Both the position numbers and the translations under genes were made by a program. Of a DNA stretch of 64,000 nucleotides, positions 33,903 to 43,306 are shown one piece after another; within the stretch, counting starts at the first letter, position 1, and every line of letters begins with the position of its first letter. The stretch is taken from NCBI RefSeq assembly GCF_025399795.1, contig NZ_JAODTZ010000006.1, positions 62,001-126,000 of the forward strand, written 5' to 3'. The stretch is from Streptomyces rhizosphaerihabitans (GTDB lineage Bacteria; Actinomycetota; Actinomycetes; Streptomycetales; Streptomycetaceae). Under the pieces are notes generated by a model. That model did not search any database and was not told where the DNA came from. It saw nothing but the letters and a program-made list of their open reading frames with translations.

Positions 33903-35174
33903 GTGACCATCACCCAGCCCGACCTCAGCATCTTCGAGACCCTGGAGTCGGAGGTGCGCAGCTACTGCCGCAACTGGCCCACGGTCTTCGACCGGGCCCG
34001 GGGCAGCCGGATGTACGACGAGGACGGCCACGACTACCTCGACTTCTTCGCCGGCGCCGGGTCCCTGAACTACGGGCACAACAACCCCGTGCTCAAACGG
34101 GCCCTGATCGACTACCTGGAGCGCGACGGCGTCACCCACGGACTCGACATGTCGACGACCGCCAAGCGCGGCTTCCTGGAGACCTTCCAGAACCTGGTGC
34201 TGCGTCCGCGCGATCTGCCGTACAAGGTGATGTTTCCCGGGCCGACCGGCACCAACGCCGTCGAGTCCGCGCTGAAGCTCGCGCGGAAGGTGAAGGGACG
34301 CGAGGCGATCGTGTCGTTCACCAACGCCTTCCACGGGATGTCGCTCGGCTCGCTCGCCGTGACCGGCAACGCCTTCAAGCGGGCCGGCGCCGGCATCCCG
34401 CTGGTGCACGGCACCCCGATGCCGTTCGACAACTACTTCGACGGCCAGGTCCCGGACTTCCTGTGGTTCGAACGGCTCCTGGAGGACCAGGGATCGGGGC
34501 TCAACCAGCCCGCCGCGGTGATCGTCGAGACCGTGCAGGGCGAGGGCGGCATCAACGTCGCACGCCCCGAGTGGCTGCGCGCCCTGGCCGACCTGTGCAA
34601 GCGCCGCGACATGCTGCTGATCGTCGACGACATCCAGATGGGCTGCGGACGGACCGGCGCGTTCTTCTCCTTCGAGGAGGCGGGGATCGTGCCCGACATC
34701 GTGACCGTGTCCAAGTCCATCAGCGGCTACGGGCTGCCGATGTCGCTGTGCCTGTTCAAGCCCGAGCTGGACATCTGGGAGCCCGGCGAGCACAACGGCA
34801 CCTTCCGCGGCAACAACCCGGCGTTCGTCACGGCCGCCGCCGCCCTGGAGGCCTACTGGGCCGACGGGTCCGCCATGGAGAAGCAGACCCGCGCCCGCGG
34901 CGAGCAGATCGAGCAGGCGCTGATCTCCGTCACCGAGGAGAACCTCGCCGACATCAAGGAGTACCGGGGCCGCGGGCTCGTCTGGGGCCTCGAGTTCAAG
35001 GACAAGGCCCGCGCCGGACGCGTCGCGCAGCGCGCCTTCGAACTCGGGCTGCTCATCGAGACGTCCGGCCCGGAGAGCGAGGTCGTGAAACTGCTGCCCG
35101 CGCTCACCATCACCCCCGACGAGCTCGACGAGGGCCTGCGCACCCTCGCCCGCGCCGTCCGCGAGACCGTCTGA
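33903..35174 (+). CDS. ectB: Diaminobutyrate-2-oxoglutarate transaminase EctB
   Basis: The 423-residue class III aminotransferase converts L-aspartate semialdehyde to 2,4-diaminobutyrate with glutamate as donor. Motifs include [54 protein letters not shown], the PLP-contacting [17 protein letters not shown] and the Lys in [14 protein letters not shown]. It is the usual EctB length. The GTG at 33903 follows AGAGGAG. The gene order ectA-B-C-D is the canonical one. Confidence 0.97.
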   Translation: MTITQPDLSIFETLESEVRSYCRNWPTVFDRARGSRMYDEDGHDYLDFFAGAGSLNYGHNNPVLKRALIDYLERDGVTHGLDMSTTAKRGFLETFQNLVLRPRDLPYKVMFPGPTGTNAVESALKLARKVKGREAIVSFTNAFHGMSLGSLAVTGNAFKRAGAGIPLVHGTPMPFDNYFDGQVPDFLWFERLLEDQGSGLNQPAAVIVETVQGEGGINVARPEWLRALADLCKRRDMLLIVDDIQMGCGRTGAFFSFEEAGIVPDIVTVSKSISGYGLPMSLCLFKPELDIWEPGEHNGTFRGNNPAFVTAAAALEAYWADGSAMEKQTRARGEQIEQALISVTEENLADIKEYRGRGLVWGLEFKDKARAGRVAQRAFELGLLIETSGPESEVVKLLPALTITPDELDEGLRTLARAVRETV

Positions 35175-35224
35175 CCAGACCGCCGCACACCACGAGAAGC
35201 ACGAGAGAGAGGCATCGCACCACC

Positions 35225-35629
35225 GTGATAGTCCGTTCGTTCAAGGATGTCGAAGGCACCGACCGGCACGTGAAGGCGGCGACCGGCACCTGGGAGAGCA
35301 AGCGCATCGTCCTCGCCGAGGAGAAGGTCGGCTTCTCCCTGCACGAGACGATCCTGTACGCGGGTACGGAGACGCGGATGTGGTACGCGAACCACATCGA
35401 GGCCGTGCTCTGCGTGGAGGGCGAGGCCGAACTCACCAACGAGGAGACCGGCGAGAAGCACTGGATCGCGCCCGGGACCATGTATCTGCTGAACGGCCAC
35501 GAGCGCCACACCATGCGTCCCAGGACCGACTTCCGGTGCGTCTGCGTCTTCAACCCGCCCGTCACCGGACGGGAGGACCACGACGAGAACGGCGTCTATC
35601 CCCTGCTCACCGAACCCGAGGAGGCGTGA
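35225..35629 (+). CDS. ectC: L-ectoine synthase EctC
   Basis: The 134-residue cupin cyclises N-gamma-acetyl-diaminobutyrate to ectoine. Conserved EctC features are [17 protein letters not shown] at the N-terminus, [33 protein letters not shown] with the metal-binding Glu/Tyr region, and [16 protein letters not shown] with the cupin His. A GTG start is used, 50 bp after ectB. EctD follows 7 bp after the stop, so both are certainly co-transcribed. Confidence 0.96.
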   Translation: MIVRSFKDVEGTDRHVKAATGTWESKRIVLAEEKVGFSLHETILYAGTETRMWYANHIEAVLCVEGEAELTNEETGEKHWIAPGTMYLLNGHERHTMRPRTDFRCVCVFNPPVTGREDHDENGVYPLLTEPEEA

Positions 35630-35636
35630 CACACCG

Positions 35637-36524
35637 ATGACCACACTCACCGATCTGTACCCCAGCCGTGCCGCCACCGAAGTGGCGCTGCCCCGCCAGG
35701 ACCCCGTCGTCTGGGGCGCGCCGGGCGATCCCGGCCCGATCACTTCGCCCGAACTCCAGACGTACGAGCGCGACGGCTTCCTCCCCGTCGAGGAACTGAT
35801 CACCGAGGACGAGGTCGCCGTCTACCGGCAGGAGCTGGAACGGCTCGTCACCGACCCGGCGATCCGAGCCGACGACCGCTCGGTCATCGAGCCCCGGACG
35901 CAGGAGATCCGGTCCGTCTTCGAGGTGCACCGGATCAGCGAGATCTTCGCCCGGCTCGTGCGCGACGAGCGCGTCGTCGGCCGGGCCCGGCAGATCCTCG
36001 GCTCCGACGTGTACGTCCACCAGTCGCGGATCAACGTCAAGCCGGGCTTCGGGGCGAGCGGCTTCTACTGGCACTCGGACTTCGAGACCTGGCACGCCGA
36101 GGACGGTCTGCCGAACATGCGGACGGTGTCCGTCTCGATCGCGCTGACCGAGAACTACGACACCAACGGCGGTCTCATGATCATGCCGGGGTCGCACAAG
36201 ACGTACCTCGGGTGTGCGGGGGCCACGCCGAAGGACAACTACAAGAAGTCGCTGCAGATGCAGGACGCCGGTACGCCGTCCGACGAGGCGCTCACCCGCT
36301 TCGCCACCCGGCACGGCATCAAGCTGTTCACGGGCCGGGCCGGTTCGGCGACCTGGTTCGACTGCAACTGCATGCACGGCTCGGGGGACAACATCACCCC
36401 GTTCCCGCGCAGCAATGTCTTCATCGTGTTCAACAGTGTGGAGAACGCGGCGGTGGAACCCTTCGCGGCCCCGGTGCGCAGGCCGGAGTTCATCGGGGCA
36501 CGGGACTTCACACCGGTGCGCTGA
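35637..36524 (+). CDS. ectD: Ectoine 5-hydroxylase EctD
   Basis: The 295-residue Fe(II)/2-oxoglutarate dioxygenase converts ectoine to 5-hydroxyectoine. The EctD signature is clear at about residues 138-155 (FYWHSDFETWHAEDGLPN, with the iron ligands His and Asp in HSD), continuing with TENYDTNGGLMIMPGSHKTYLGC, and the third ligand His lies in DCNCMHGSGDN near 245. Its presence indicates that the organism makes both ectoine and hydroxyectoine as osmoprotectants. It ends 33 bp before the convergent anti-sigma gene. Confidence 0.97.
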   Translation: MTTLTDLYPSRAATEVALPRQDPVVWGAPGDPGPITSPELQTYERDGFLPVEELITEDEVAVYRQELERLVTDPAIRADDRSVIEPRTQEIRSVFEVHRISEIFARLVRDERVVGRARQILGSDVYVHQSRINVKPGFGASGFYWHSDFETWHAEDGLPNMRTVSVSIALTENYDTNGGLMIMPGSHKTYLGCAGATPKDNYKKSLQMQDAGTPSDEALTRFATRHGIKLFTGRAGSATWFDCNCMHGSGDNITPFPRSNVFIVFNSVENAAVEPFAAPVRRPEFIGARDFTPVR

Positions 36525-36557
36525 GCTGCCCCCGGGGTGTCTGCGGCGGCGAGGTGC

Positions 36558-37577
36558 CTACAGCCACGCCAGTGACGCGGCCCGTTCCAGTACGGCGCCG
36601 ATCGCGGCGGCGTCACCCGTGGCACCCCGGGGCACCTCGCCGGGGGCGTACCGGCCGCCGACCAGCAGGCAGAAGTCGACCGGTTCCAGGACGAGTTCGG
36701 CCCGTACCGGCTCGTCCTCGGAGCCGAGCACCCACTGGGCGCCGGGTCCCCCGCCGGCCACCGCGAACAGCACCGGAGGCGCCGTGGGGCCGAGGGCCGT
36801 TCCGAGGACGCGCACCGCGAGCCGGACGAGTCGGCGAAGATGGGGGTCCGGCGGCGGTGGCACGGTCATCCCGAGGGCCCGTCCGATGTCGTCGGTGTGG
36901 ATCCACGTCTCGAAGGCCCGGACGACGTAGTGGTCCGCGACGGGCAGCCGGGCACCCATCAACGTGATGGCGTGCGCGGCCCGTTCGGGATCGGTCGCCT
37001 CCGGTGCGGCCAGCAGCGCGCCGGCCCGGGCGCTCCACGTGGCCACGGTCTCCTCGGGCGGGCGCCGGTGCTCGTACGCGATCACCTCGGCGGTCCGGGC
37101 GGCCCAGGCGTCCCGCCAGGGCGTCTCCTCGGCTCCGGCAGGCTCCGGCAGCCGCGCCGCGAGGCCGAGGCACCGCGCCAGCGGCTCGTCCGCCGCGATC
37201 AGATGGGCGACGGTGGCGTGCACGTCCCAGTCGTGCACGACCGGCGTGCCCCAGGGGCCCCGGCCCTCCACCTCCCGCAGCAGCGACCTCAGTCCGGCGA
37301 CCGCGGCGGCGTAGGGGGCGGCGTGCCGGGCCACCCGGGGAGCGGGCGGGCGGGAGCGAAGGGCCAGGGCGAGGACGCCGTCGGCGGTGCCGTCCGCCGG
37401 GACCGGGCGCCGCGGGCCGTCCAGCAGCCGTACCGTCTCGCGCAGCCGCTCCGCCTCCGCGGCGCAGGGCTCGCACTCGGCCAGATGGAGCGGGACCGTC
37501 TTCTCGTCGGCGGGGGCCAGGGCGCCGACGGCCCAGGCCGCCAGCAGGTCCCGCATCCGTTCATGGTGAGTGCTCAT
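36558..37577 (-). CDS. Zinc-finger anti-sigma/maleylpyruvate isomerase-fold protein
   Basis: The 339-residue protein begins with a zinc-finger anti-sigma domain (residues 1-50): ERMRDLLAAWAVGALAPAD followed by HLAECEPC, the HxxxCxxC zinc motif. The rest resembles the mycothiol-dependent maleylpyruvate isomerase (DinB-like) fold, with HDWDVHATVAHLIAADEPLA and HYVVRAFETWIHTDDIGRALG supplying metal-site His and Asp. Such fusions occur next to ECF sigma genes in Streptomyces. It lies 103 bp downstream of the ECF gene on the same strand and most likely binds that sigma factor; the signal is unknown. Confidence 0.88.
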   Translation of the reverse strand: MSTHHERMRDLLAAWAVGALAPADEKTVPLHLAECEPCAAEAERLRETVRLLDGPRRPVPADGTADGVLALALRSRPPAPRVARHAAPYAAAVAGLRSLLREVEGRGPWGTPVVHDWDVHATVAHLIAADEPLARCLGLAARLPEPAGAEETPWRDAWAARTAEVIAYEHRRPPEETVATWSARAGALLAAPEATDPERAAHAITLMGARLPVADHYVVRAFETWIHTDDIGRALGMTVPPPPDPHLRRLVRLAVRVLGTALGPTAPPVLFAVAGGGPGAQWVLGSEDEPVRAELVLEPVDFCLLVGGRYAPGEVPRGATGDAAAIGAVLERAASLAWL

Positions 37578-37680
37578 CGTGCCCCGCCCTTCCGGGTCGG
37601 CTCCGGCATGGCGGCCGCACCTCGCGCCGCCGTGTCCAGCCTACGCACACACCTTCCGGCCGGGACCGCCCGCGCCGCCA

Positions 37681-38277
37681 TCACGCGCCCCGCTCCCACG
37701 CCGGATCGGGCGGGTCGGCGAGGGACTCGGCGAGTCTGCGCAGGGCCGCCCGCAGCCGGGTCTTCGCGGTGCCCTCCGGAATGCCCAGTTCGACGGCGGC
37801 CTGCCGGTAGGTGCGGCCCGCGAAGTAGGCGAGGTGGACCACCTCGCGCTGGGGCTGCGGGAGTTCGGCGAGCGCGGTGTGCAGCAGCAGCGAGCGTTCG
37901 CGGTCGACGACCGTCTCGTCGGGTCCCGGGGCGGCGTCCGGGATGGCGTGCAGCGCGGCGTCGTCGGCATGGGTGTCCTTGCGTTGGCGGGCCTCACCGC
38001 GCACCCAGTCCACCGCCCGCCGGTGCGCGAGCATGGACAGCCAGGTGCGCAGCGTGCCACGGCGGGCGTCGAAGGCGTACGGCCTGCTCCACAGCTGCGC
38101 GAAGACCTCCTGCGCCACGTCCTCGGCGGCCGCCGGGCTGCGGGTGACCCGTACGGCGACCCGTCGCACCAGCCCGCCGTACGCGGCGTACACCTCGCCC
38201 AGCGCGGACTCGTCGCCGTACACCAGCCGCCGGTGCAACTCGGCGTCACTGAGCGTCGGTTCCACCCGCACCACCAC
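37681..38277 (-). CDS. ECF RNA polymerase sigma factor
   Basis: The 198-residue protein has sigma region 2 (EVYAAYGGLVRRVAVRVTRSPAAAEDVAQEVFAQLW with RGTLRTWLSMLAHRRAVDWVR) and region 4 with the helix-turn-helix YRQAAVELGIPEGTAKTRLRAALRRL. It is followed on the same strand by its probable zinc-finger anti-sigma. The GTG triplets at the start (38277-38269) sit inside a CACCAC-CTC-GTGGTG dyad (38272-38286), which could form a small hairpin over the start codon; AGGAAGG lies about 10 bases upstream. Confidence 0.93.
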   Translation of the reverse strand: MVVRVEPTLSDAELHRRLVYGDESALGEVYAAYGGLVRRVAVRVTRSPAAAEDVAQEVFAQLWSRPYAFDARRGTLRTWLSMLAHRRAVDWVRGEARQRKDTHADDAALHAIPDAAPGPDETVVDRERSLLLHTALAELPQPQREVVHLAYFAGRTYRQAAVELGIPEGTAKTRLRAALRRLAESLADPPDPAWERGA

Positions 38278-38344
38278 CTCGTGGTGCCCTTCCTAGCGCC
38301 CCGCCGCGGCCGGCGCCAGAGGGCCGGACCGGCCCTGCGGACGC

Positions 38345-39394
38345 TCAGCCGGGCAGCACGTCGAGCAGCCGGTCGACGTCGTCCGGGGTGTTGTACAGAT
38401 GGAACGCCGCCCTCAGATTGCCCGCGCGGTCGGCGACTTGGACCCCGGCGCGGCTCAACTCGCCCTGGAGCCGCCCGAGTCCGGGCACTGAGACGATCGC
38501 GGAGCCGGGGGCGGGGACCGGTTCGTGGCCCCGTTCCCGCAGGCCGGTGCGGAAGCGGTCGGCGAGTGCGAGGTCATGGGCGTGCACCCGCTCCACGCCC
38601 AGTGTCTCGACGAGCTCCAGCGAGTGCCGGGCTCCGGCGTACGCGAAGAGGCTCGGGCTCTCGTCGAACCGCCGTGCGGAGTGGGCGAGTTCCTCGACCG
38701 GGCCGTAGCAGCTGTCCCAGGGCGCCTCGCCCGCGACCCAGCCGGCGAAGACCGGGGTGAGTCCGCCGAGGTCCTCCGGGACGACCAGGAAAGCCACGCC
38801 GCGCGGGCAGACGAGCCACTTGAAGGCGACGGAGGAGACGTAGTCGTAGGCGTCCGCGCGCAGGGGCAGCCAGCCGGCGGCCTGGGACGCGTCGATGTAC
38901 GTACGGGCTCCGTGTTCCCGCGCGGCCTCCCCGATCGCCTCCAGCTCGGCGGTCCGGCCGTCCGCGGACTGCGCGGCGCTCACCGCGACGAGCGCGGTGC
39001 CGGAGCGCACCGATTCGGCGATCCGCTCCAGCGGAACGGCGCGGACCTTGAGGTCGCCGCGGACGTGGAAGGGGGTCACGACGGAGCTGAAGTCCGCCTC
39101 GGCGGTGAGGACTTCGGCGCCCGGCGGCAGCGAGGCCGCGATCAGTCCGCTGTACACGGCGACCGAGGCCCCGGCGGCCACCCGGCGCTCGGGCACCCCG
39201 ACGAGACGGGCGAAGGACGCGCGGGCCGCCTCGACGTCCGCGAACATGTCGGTGGGCTGCCCCGCGGCCACGGACTCCACGGCGACCCGCATCGCGGTCA
39301 CGGTGCGGGCCGGCAGCAGGCCTGCGGTCGCCGTGTTCAGATAGGTGCTCTTCGGCGCGAACTCGGTACGGATGAGAGTCTCGAAGGTCTCCAT
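38345..39394 (-). CDS. Class V aminotransferase-fold PLP enzyme (isopenicillin epimerase/cysteine desulfurase-like)
   Basis: The roughly 349-residue protein has the fold-type I layout: YLNTATAGLLPARTV at the N-terminus, VAVSAAQSADGRTAEL, the PLP Asp in TYIDASQAAGWLPL, and the catalytic Lys in VSSVAFKWLVCPRGVAFL. A GEAPWDSCYGPVEELAHSARRFDESPSL segment resembles the isopenicillin-N-epimerase-like subgroup rather than true desulfurases. The substrate is unknown. I use the ATG at 39394 (METFETLIR); a start at 39430 is possible, with no better ribosome site. The sigma gene lies 67 bp downstream, so co-transcription is possible. Confidence 0.85.
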   Translation of the reverse strand: METFETLIRTEFAPKSTYLNTATAGLLPARTVTAMRVAVESVAAGQPTDMFADVEAARASFARLVGVPERRVAAGASVAVYSGLIAASLPPGAEVLTAEADFSSVVTPFHVRGDLKVRAVPLERIAESVRSGTALVAVSAAQSADGRTAELEAIGEAAREHGARTYIDASQAAGWLPLRADAYDYVSSVAFKWLVCPRGVAFLVVPEDLGGLTPVFAGWVAGEAPWDSCYGPVEELAHSARRFDESPSLFAYAGARHSLELVETLGVERVHAHDLALADRFRTGLRERGHEPVPAPGSAIVSVPGLGRLQGELSRAGVQVADRAGNLRAAFHLYNTPDDVDRLLDVLPG

Positions 39395-39518
39395 GGAGCC
39401 ACTGTGGGCCCGGAAGGCACCCAAGTCCATTGCCGACTTTTACGCTGTTTCCCCAAGCAGCGCTTATGCATCGGCTCCGACCTGCGTTTTTCGACGCCGG
39501 GACCCCGGCCCGCGCTTC

Positions 39519-40235
39519 TCAGTGCTGGGGAACGGCGCAGCCGTCCGGACCACAGGCCTGCGCGTCGGCGCCTTCCTGGATCAAGGTGAGCTGCGGACGC
39601 TCACCCCATGCCTGGTCCAGCGCCTGGGCGAAGACCTCGGCGGGCTGTGCGCCGGAGACTCCGTAGGTGCGGTCGAGGACGAAGAAGGGCACACCGTTCG
39701 CGCCCAGCTCGGCGGCCTCGCGCTCGTCGGCGCGGACGTCGTCGGCGTAGGCGGCCGGGTCGGCAAGCACCCGGCGGACTTCGTCGGCGTCGAGCCCGGC
39801 GGCGACGGCCAGCTCCACGAGCCGCTCGTCGTCGCCGAAGACGGTCCGCTCCTCGGCGAAGTTGGCCTTGTAGAACAGGCCGATCAGCTCGTCCTGCCGG
39901 CCCCGCGCCTTGGCGAGGTGCAGCAGGCGGTGCATGTCGAAGGTGTTGCCGTGGTCGCGGTCCCGGGTGCGGTACGCGAGACCCTCGGCGGCGGCCTGCG
40001 TGCCGAGGTTCTCCTCGCCCGCCTGCGCCTGCGCCTCGCTCATGCCGTACTTCTTGGTGAGCATCGTGAGCACCGGCTGGATGTCGCCCTTCGCGCGGCC
40101 CGGGTCGAGCTCGAAGGAGCGGTGCACGACCTCGACCTGGTCCCGGTGCGGAAAGGCCTCCAGCGCCTTCTCGAAGCGGGCTTTCCCGACATAGCACCAC
40201 GGACAGGCGATATCGCTCCAGATTTCGACGCGCAT
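39519..40235 (-). CDS. DsbA-family thioredoxin-like oxidoreductase (FrnE-like)
   Basis: The 238-residue cytoplasmic protein (no signal peptide) has the active-site CPWCYVG at residues 11-17 just after the first strand (VEIWSDIA), and a DsbA-like helical insertion (HGNTFDMHRLLHLAKARG). GVPFFVLDRTYGVSGAQP carries the cis-Pro loop. The C-terminal CGPDGCAV supplies a second CxxxxC pair, as in FrnE, whose members take part in oxidative stress tolerance or disulfide isomerisation. The dyad at 40287-40308 upstream may be its operator. Confidence 0.92.
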   Translation of the reverse strand: MRVEIWSDIACPWCYVGKARFEKALEAFPHRDQVEVVHRSFELDPGRAKGDIQPVLTMLTKKYGMSEAQAQAGEENLGTQAAAEGLAYRTRDRDHGNTFDMHRLLHLAKARGRQDELIGLFYKANFAEERTVFGDDERLVELAVAAGLDADEVRRVLADPAAYADDVRADEREAAELGANGVPFFVLDRTYGVSGAQPAEVFAQALDQAWGERPQLTLIQEGADAQACGPDGCAVPQH

Positions 40236-40286
40236 GCTTCGGCTCTCTTCAGGTCGTGCGGATAGGGGACACCCTCCAGGGACGTC

Positions 40287-40308
40287 GTTGTATGAACGTT
40301 CAAACGAC
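40287..40308. promoter_or_regulatory. Candidate operator, 22-bp dyad around TGAACGTTCA
   Basis: A perfect 10-bp palindrome TGAACGTTCA (40293-40302) extends to a 22-bp near-palindrome with nine of eleven base pairs matching. It sits about 52 bp upstream of the FrnE-like gene and just after the GNAT gene on the same strand. The size and symmetry fit a TetR/MarR-type site; no such regulator gene is adjacent. Confidence 0.4.
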
Positions 40309-40340
40309 TCGGGTCATTCCCGGGCGTCCATCCGGGGCTG

Positions 40341-40877
40341 CTACGGGCGCGACCCCGGCACGGAGCCCGTCGCGGTCCCGGTCACCGCGTACCGCAGACA
40401 GAGGTGGTGGTCGTCCTCCGCGGGCGGGTTCTCCGGGTCGGGGACCCAGCCGAGGCGGGCATAGAAGGCCTGGGCGCGCAGGTTGTCGGCATGCACGTCG
40501 AGCGTCGCCGTGCGCTTCCCGTCCGCCTGCCACTCCTCCACGCAGGCCGCGTGCAGCTCCGTTCCGATACCGGCCCGCCAGCGGTCGGGATCGACATGGA
40601 ACTGGTAGAGCTTGACCGTGTCGGCGGGTGCGCCCTCGGTCGTACGGAACGAGGCGATGCCCGCGATCCGGCCGTCCTGCACGACGCACAGCACATGGCC
40701 GTCGGGCCGTTCGATGGCGCTCCGCCAGGCGGCGAGCCAGTCGGTGCCGTCCTGCGGCATTCCGTCCGGGTAGTACGTCGCCCGGGCCCGGGCGTGCAGG
40801 TCGGCGACGGCGGCCGCCTCGGCGGGCAGCGCGGTCCTGATCACCCGGCGCACATGGTTCACACGGTCCTCGATCAT
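40341..40877 (-). CDS. GNAT-family N-acetyltransferase
   Basis: The roughly 178-residue protein has the GNAT core: RTALPAEAAAVADLHARAR at the start, GHVLCVVQDGRIAGIASF (beta 2-3), the acetyl-CoA loop VDPDRWRAGIGTELHAACVE (R-x-x-G-I/G-T variant), and DVHADNLRAQAFYARLGWVPDPE, the typical C-terminal motif. The acceptor substrate is unknown. The start is uncertain (ATG 40877 or an internal GTG) because no Shine-Dalgarno stands out. Confidence 0.88.
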   Translation of the reverse strand: MIEDRVNHVRRVIRTALPAEAAAVADLHARARATYYPDGMPQDGTDWLAAWRSAIERPDGHVLCVVQDGRIAGIASFRTTEGAPADTVKLYQFHVDPDRWRAGIGTELHAACVEEWQADGKRTATLDVHADNLRAQAFYARLGWVPDPENPPAEDDHHLCLRYAVTGTATGSVPGSRP

Positions 40878-40953
40878 GCCGATGAGGACGTGATCGCGGA
40901 CGGTCCGGTTCCGCACCGGTCGAACCGGGTGCGGCACCGGGCCCTCGCGCTCG

Positions 40954-41562
40954 CTAGCTGCCGTCGCGAAGGTCGCGCGGCCAGGCCGGCCGGAACTCGA
41001 TGCCGTCGTACGTCACCACACAGCCCTCTCCCATCGGCGACTGGGTCATGAAGCCCACCAGGGCCGCCCCCGTCTCCTTCTCGCCGGCCAGGGTGAAGAG
41101 GCGGACGAAGGTCCAGCGCTCGCCGTCGCGGGAGGCGTGGAAGGCGAAGGCGCGGTCCGTGCGGCTCACCCTCAGCCAGACGGAACTGCCCTCCACGGTG
41201 AAGGAGTTGGCATCGTCGGAGTGTCCTCGGGTGACCACCGTGCAGACGGTGGGTACGTCCGGGGAGTACTCCAGGCACAGCTTCGCCCAGGCCCGCTCCC
41301 CGACATGGACGTAGAGCACGCCCGCGTCGAAGGCCGCCCCGAAGCCGACCGTCACGCGGGCGATCAGCTGGAAGTCCCCCTCGGGCGAGCCGAGCAGACG
41401 CGGCGCGTCCGAGGCCGGGTCGAGTCCTTCACCGGTGGGCGGTACGAAGCGGTCCTGCCGGGGCCCGGCCCAGCCGGTGAGCACGCCGTCCTCGTACGAC
41501 CAGTGCCCGCCGGGGCCGTAGGTGCGGAGAGAGAAGGGGAGTTCGGGGAGTGTGACGTCCAT
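40954..41562 (-). CDS. DUF1349 (concanavalin-like) protein
   Basis: This 202-residue soluble beta-rich protein matches the DUF1349 family of concanavalin-like lectin/glucanase folds: DFQLIARVTVGFGAAFDAGVLYVHVGERAWAKLCLEYSPDVPTVCTVVTRGHSDDAN is the core, followed by VWLRVSRTDRAFAFHASRDGERWTFVRLF. No signal peptide is seen, so it is cytoplasmic. Family members are often annotated as regulators or glycan-related without evidence; function unknown. A single gene 76 bp from the GNAT gene. Confidence 0.85.
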   Translation of the reverse strand: MDVTLPELPFSLRTYGPGGHWSYEDGVLTGWAGPRQDRFVPPTGEGLDPASDAPRLLGSPEGDFQLIARVTVGFGAAFDAGVLYVHVGERAWAKLCLEYSPDVPTVCTVVTRGHSDDANSFTVEGSSVWLRVSRTDRAFAFHASRDGERWTFVRLFTLAGEKETGAALVGFMTQSPMGEGCVVTYDGIEFRPAWPRDLRDGS

Positions 41563-41708
41563 GGACCGAGTCTCTCAGGTTCACACCGGGCCCTCCGGGG
41601 AGCGGGGTGCCGCGTGATCAGCCACGCGGCACCCGCGACCCGCGAAGGACCGGCAGGGACCGGCTACGACCGGGAAAGGGCCACGAAAGGGACAGGTCCG
41701 CTACGGGT

Positions 41709-43238
41709 TCAGCGCTCCAGCCGTCCGTCGTACCGGCGGGGCAGCCCCAGCGGATTGTCGTCCCGCAGCTCGGGCGGCAACAGCGCCTCGGGCACGCCCT
41801 GATAGGCCACCGGCCGCATCCAGCGCTCGATGGCGCTGCCGCCGACCGAGGTGGACGTCGAGGTCGTCGCCGGGTACGGGCCCCCGTGATGCTGGGCCGG
41901 GGCCACGGCGACGCCGGTCGGCCAGCCGTTCACGAGCACGCGGCCCGCGAGGGAGGTCAGCTCGGCGAGGATCTCCGCGCCGCGCCCTTCGCCCGCCGCC
42001 TCCTCGGCGGAGAGCTGCACCGTGGCCGTGAGGTTGCCCGGCAGCCGGGAGAGCACCGCGCCGGCCTCGGACTCGTCCTCGTAGCGCGCCACGACCGTGA
42101 GCGGTCCGAAGCACTCCTCCAGGAGCAGATCGTGTTCGCCCTCGGCCGCGAGCCTGCTCGCGGGTACGGTCAGGAAGCCGGGGCTCACCGTGTGCTCGCC
42201 GCCCGCGCCCGGTGTCACCGGGGCCTGGACGTCCGGGAGCCCGGCGCGCTCGGCGACCCCGGCGATGAAGTTGTCGCGCATGCGGTGGTCGAGCAGGACC
42301 CCGGAAGCGGTGTCGCTCACCGCGTCCGTCAGGGACTTCAGCAGACGGTCGCCCGCCGCGCCGGCCGGGGCGAGCACCAGGCCCGGCTTCACGCAGAACT
42401 GGCCGACGCCCATGGTCATCGAGCCGGCGAGTCCCGCGCCGATCTCCTCGGCGCGCTCGGCGGCCGCGGCCTCGGTGACGACGACGGGGTTGAGGGAGCC
42501 CAGCTCGCCGTGGAACGGGATCGGCACCGGACGCGACGAGGCCGCGTCGAACAGCGCGCGCCCGCCGCGGATCGAGCCGGTGAACCCGGCCGCCGCGATC
42601 AGCGGGTGCCGGACCAGCTCGACACCGGCCTCGAAGCCGTGGACGAGACCGATGACGCCCTCGGGGACGGCGTGCCGTGCGGCCGCCCGGCGCAGGACGG
42701 CCGCGACCAGCTCGGAGAGCGCCGGGTGGTCGGGGTGGGCCTTGACGACGACCGGGCAGCCCGCGGCCAGCGCGCTCGCGGTGTCGCCGCCGGCGACCGA
42801 GAAGGCGAAGGGGAAGTTCGAGGCCGAGTACACGGCGACGACACCCAGCGGCACCTTGTAGCGGCGCAGGTCCGGGACCGGCGGGGTCGCCGTGCCGTCG
42901 GGGTGGTTGATGACGACGTCGAGGAAGGCGCCCTCGTCGACGATTCCGGCAAAAGCACGCAACTGGTAGCAGGTGCGGGCGAGTTCGCCGGTGAGCCGGA
43001 CCGGGCCGAGCGCGGTCTCCGCGTCGGCGGCCTCGACGAGCTGGTCCTTGGCGCCTTCGAGCAGGTCGGCGGCGGTGCGCAGGAACGCGGCGCGTACGGT
43101 GCGGTCGACGAGAGCGGGGCGGGCGGCGTGCGCGGCGCGGACGGTCTCGTCCACCTCCTGGGCCGTGGCCTCGACCGCAACCTGCTCCCGCTGCTTCCCG
43201 GTACGGGGGTCGACACTCCAGACTGGTGCTGCTGCCAC
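41709..43238 (-). CDS. Aldehyde dehydrogenase, alpha-ketoglutaric-semialdehyde dehydrogenase type
   Basis: The roughly 509-residue enzyme belongs to the NADP-dependent ALDH group with ketoglutarate-semialdehyde/2,5-dioxovalerate dehydrogenases, which end pentonate and uronate catabolism. Seen are YSASNFPFAFSVAGGDTASALAAGCPVVVKAHPDHP, the catalytic Glu in HGELGSLNPVVV, the nucleophile Cys in VGQFCVKPGLVL and EECFGPLTVV. I use the GTG at 43238, which has GAAGGGA close upstream. The frame is open to 43283, and that extension would contain a rare TTA codon. It diverges from an IclR gene, its probable regulator. Confidence 0.92.
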   Translation of the reverse strand: MAAAPVWSVDPRTGKQREQVAVEATAQEVDETVRAAHAARPALVDRTVRAAFLRTAADLLEGAKDQLVEAADAETALGPVRLTGELARTCYQLRAFAGIVDEGAFLDVVINHPDGTATPPVPDLRRYKVPLGVVAVYSASNFPFAFSVAGGDTASALAAGCPVVVKAHPDHPALSELVAAVLRRAAARHAVPEGVIGLVHGFEAGVELVRHPLIAAAGFTGSIRGGRALFDAASSRPVPIPFHGELGSLNPVVVTEAAAAERAEEIGAGLAGSMTMGVGQFCVKPGLVLAPAGAAGDRLLKSLTDAVSDTASGVLLDHRMRDNFIAGVAERAGLPDVQAPVTPGAGGEHTVSPGFLTVPASRLAAEGEHDLLLEECFGPLTVVARYEDESEAGAVLSRLPGNLTATVQLSAEEAAGEGRGAEILAELTSLAGRVLVNGWPTGVAVAPAQHHGGPYPATTSTSTSVGGSAIERWMRPVAYQGVPEALLPPELRDDNPLGLPRRYDGRLER

Positions 43239-43290
43239 CGCGGGTCCCTTCAGATGTAATGCCACAGTTCTTGTGTCGCTCACCAGGGGT

Positions 43291-43306
43291 GTTCGATATG
43301 CTGAAC
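43291..43306. promoter_or_regulatory. Candidate IclR-type operator
   Basis: GTTCGATATGCTGAAC is an imperfect 16-bp inverted repeat (GTTC and GAAC arms) midway between the dehydrogenase gene and the divergent iclR-type gene. Such GTTCnnnnnnnnGAAC-like sites are common for IclR regulators. Its position allows control of both genes. Confidence 0.45.
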
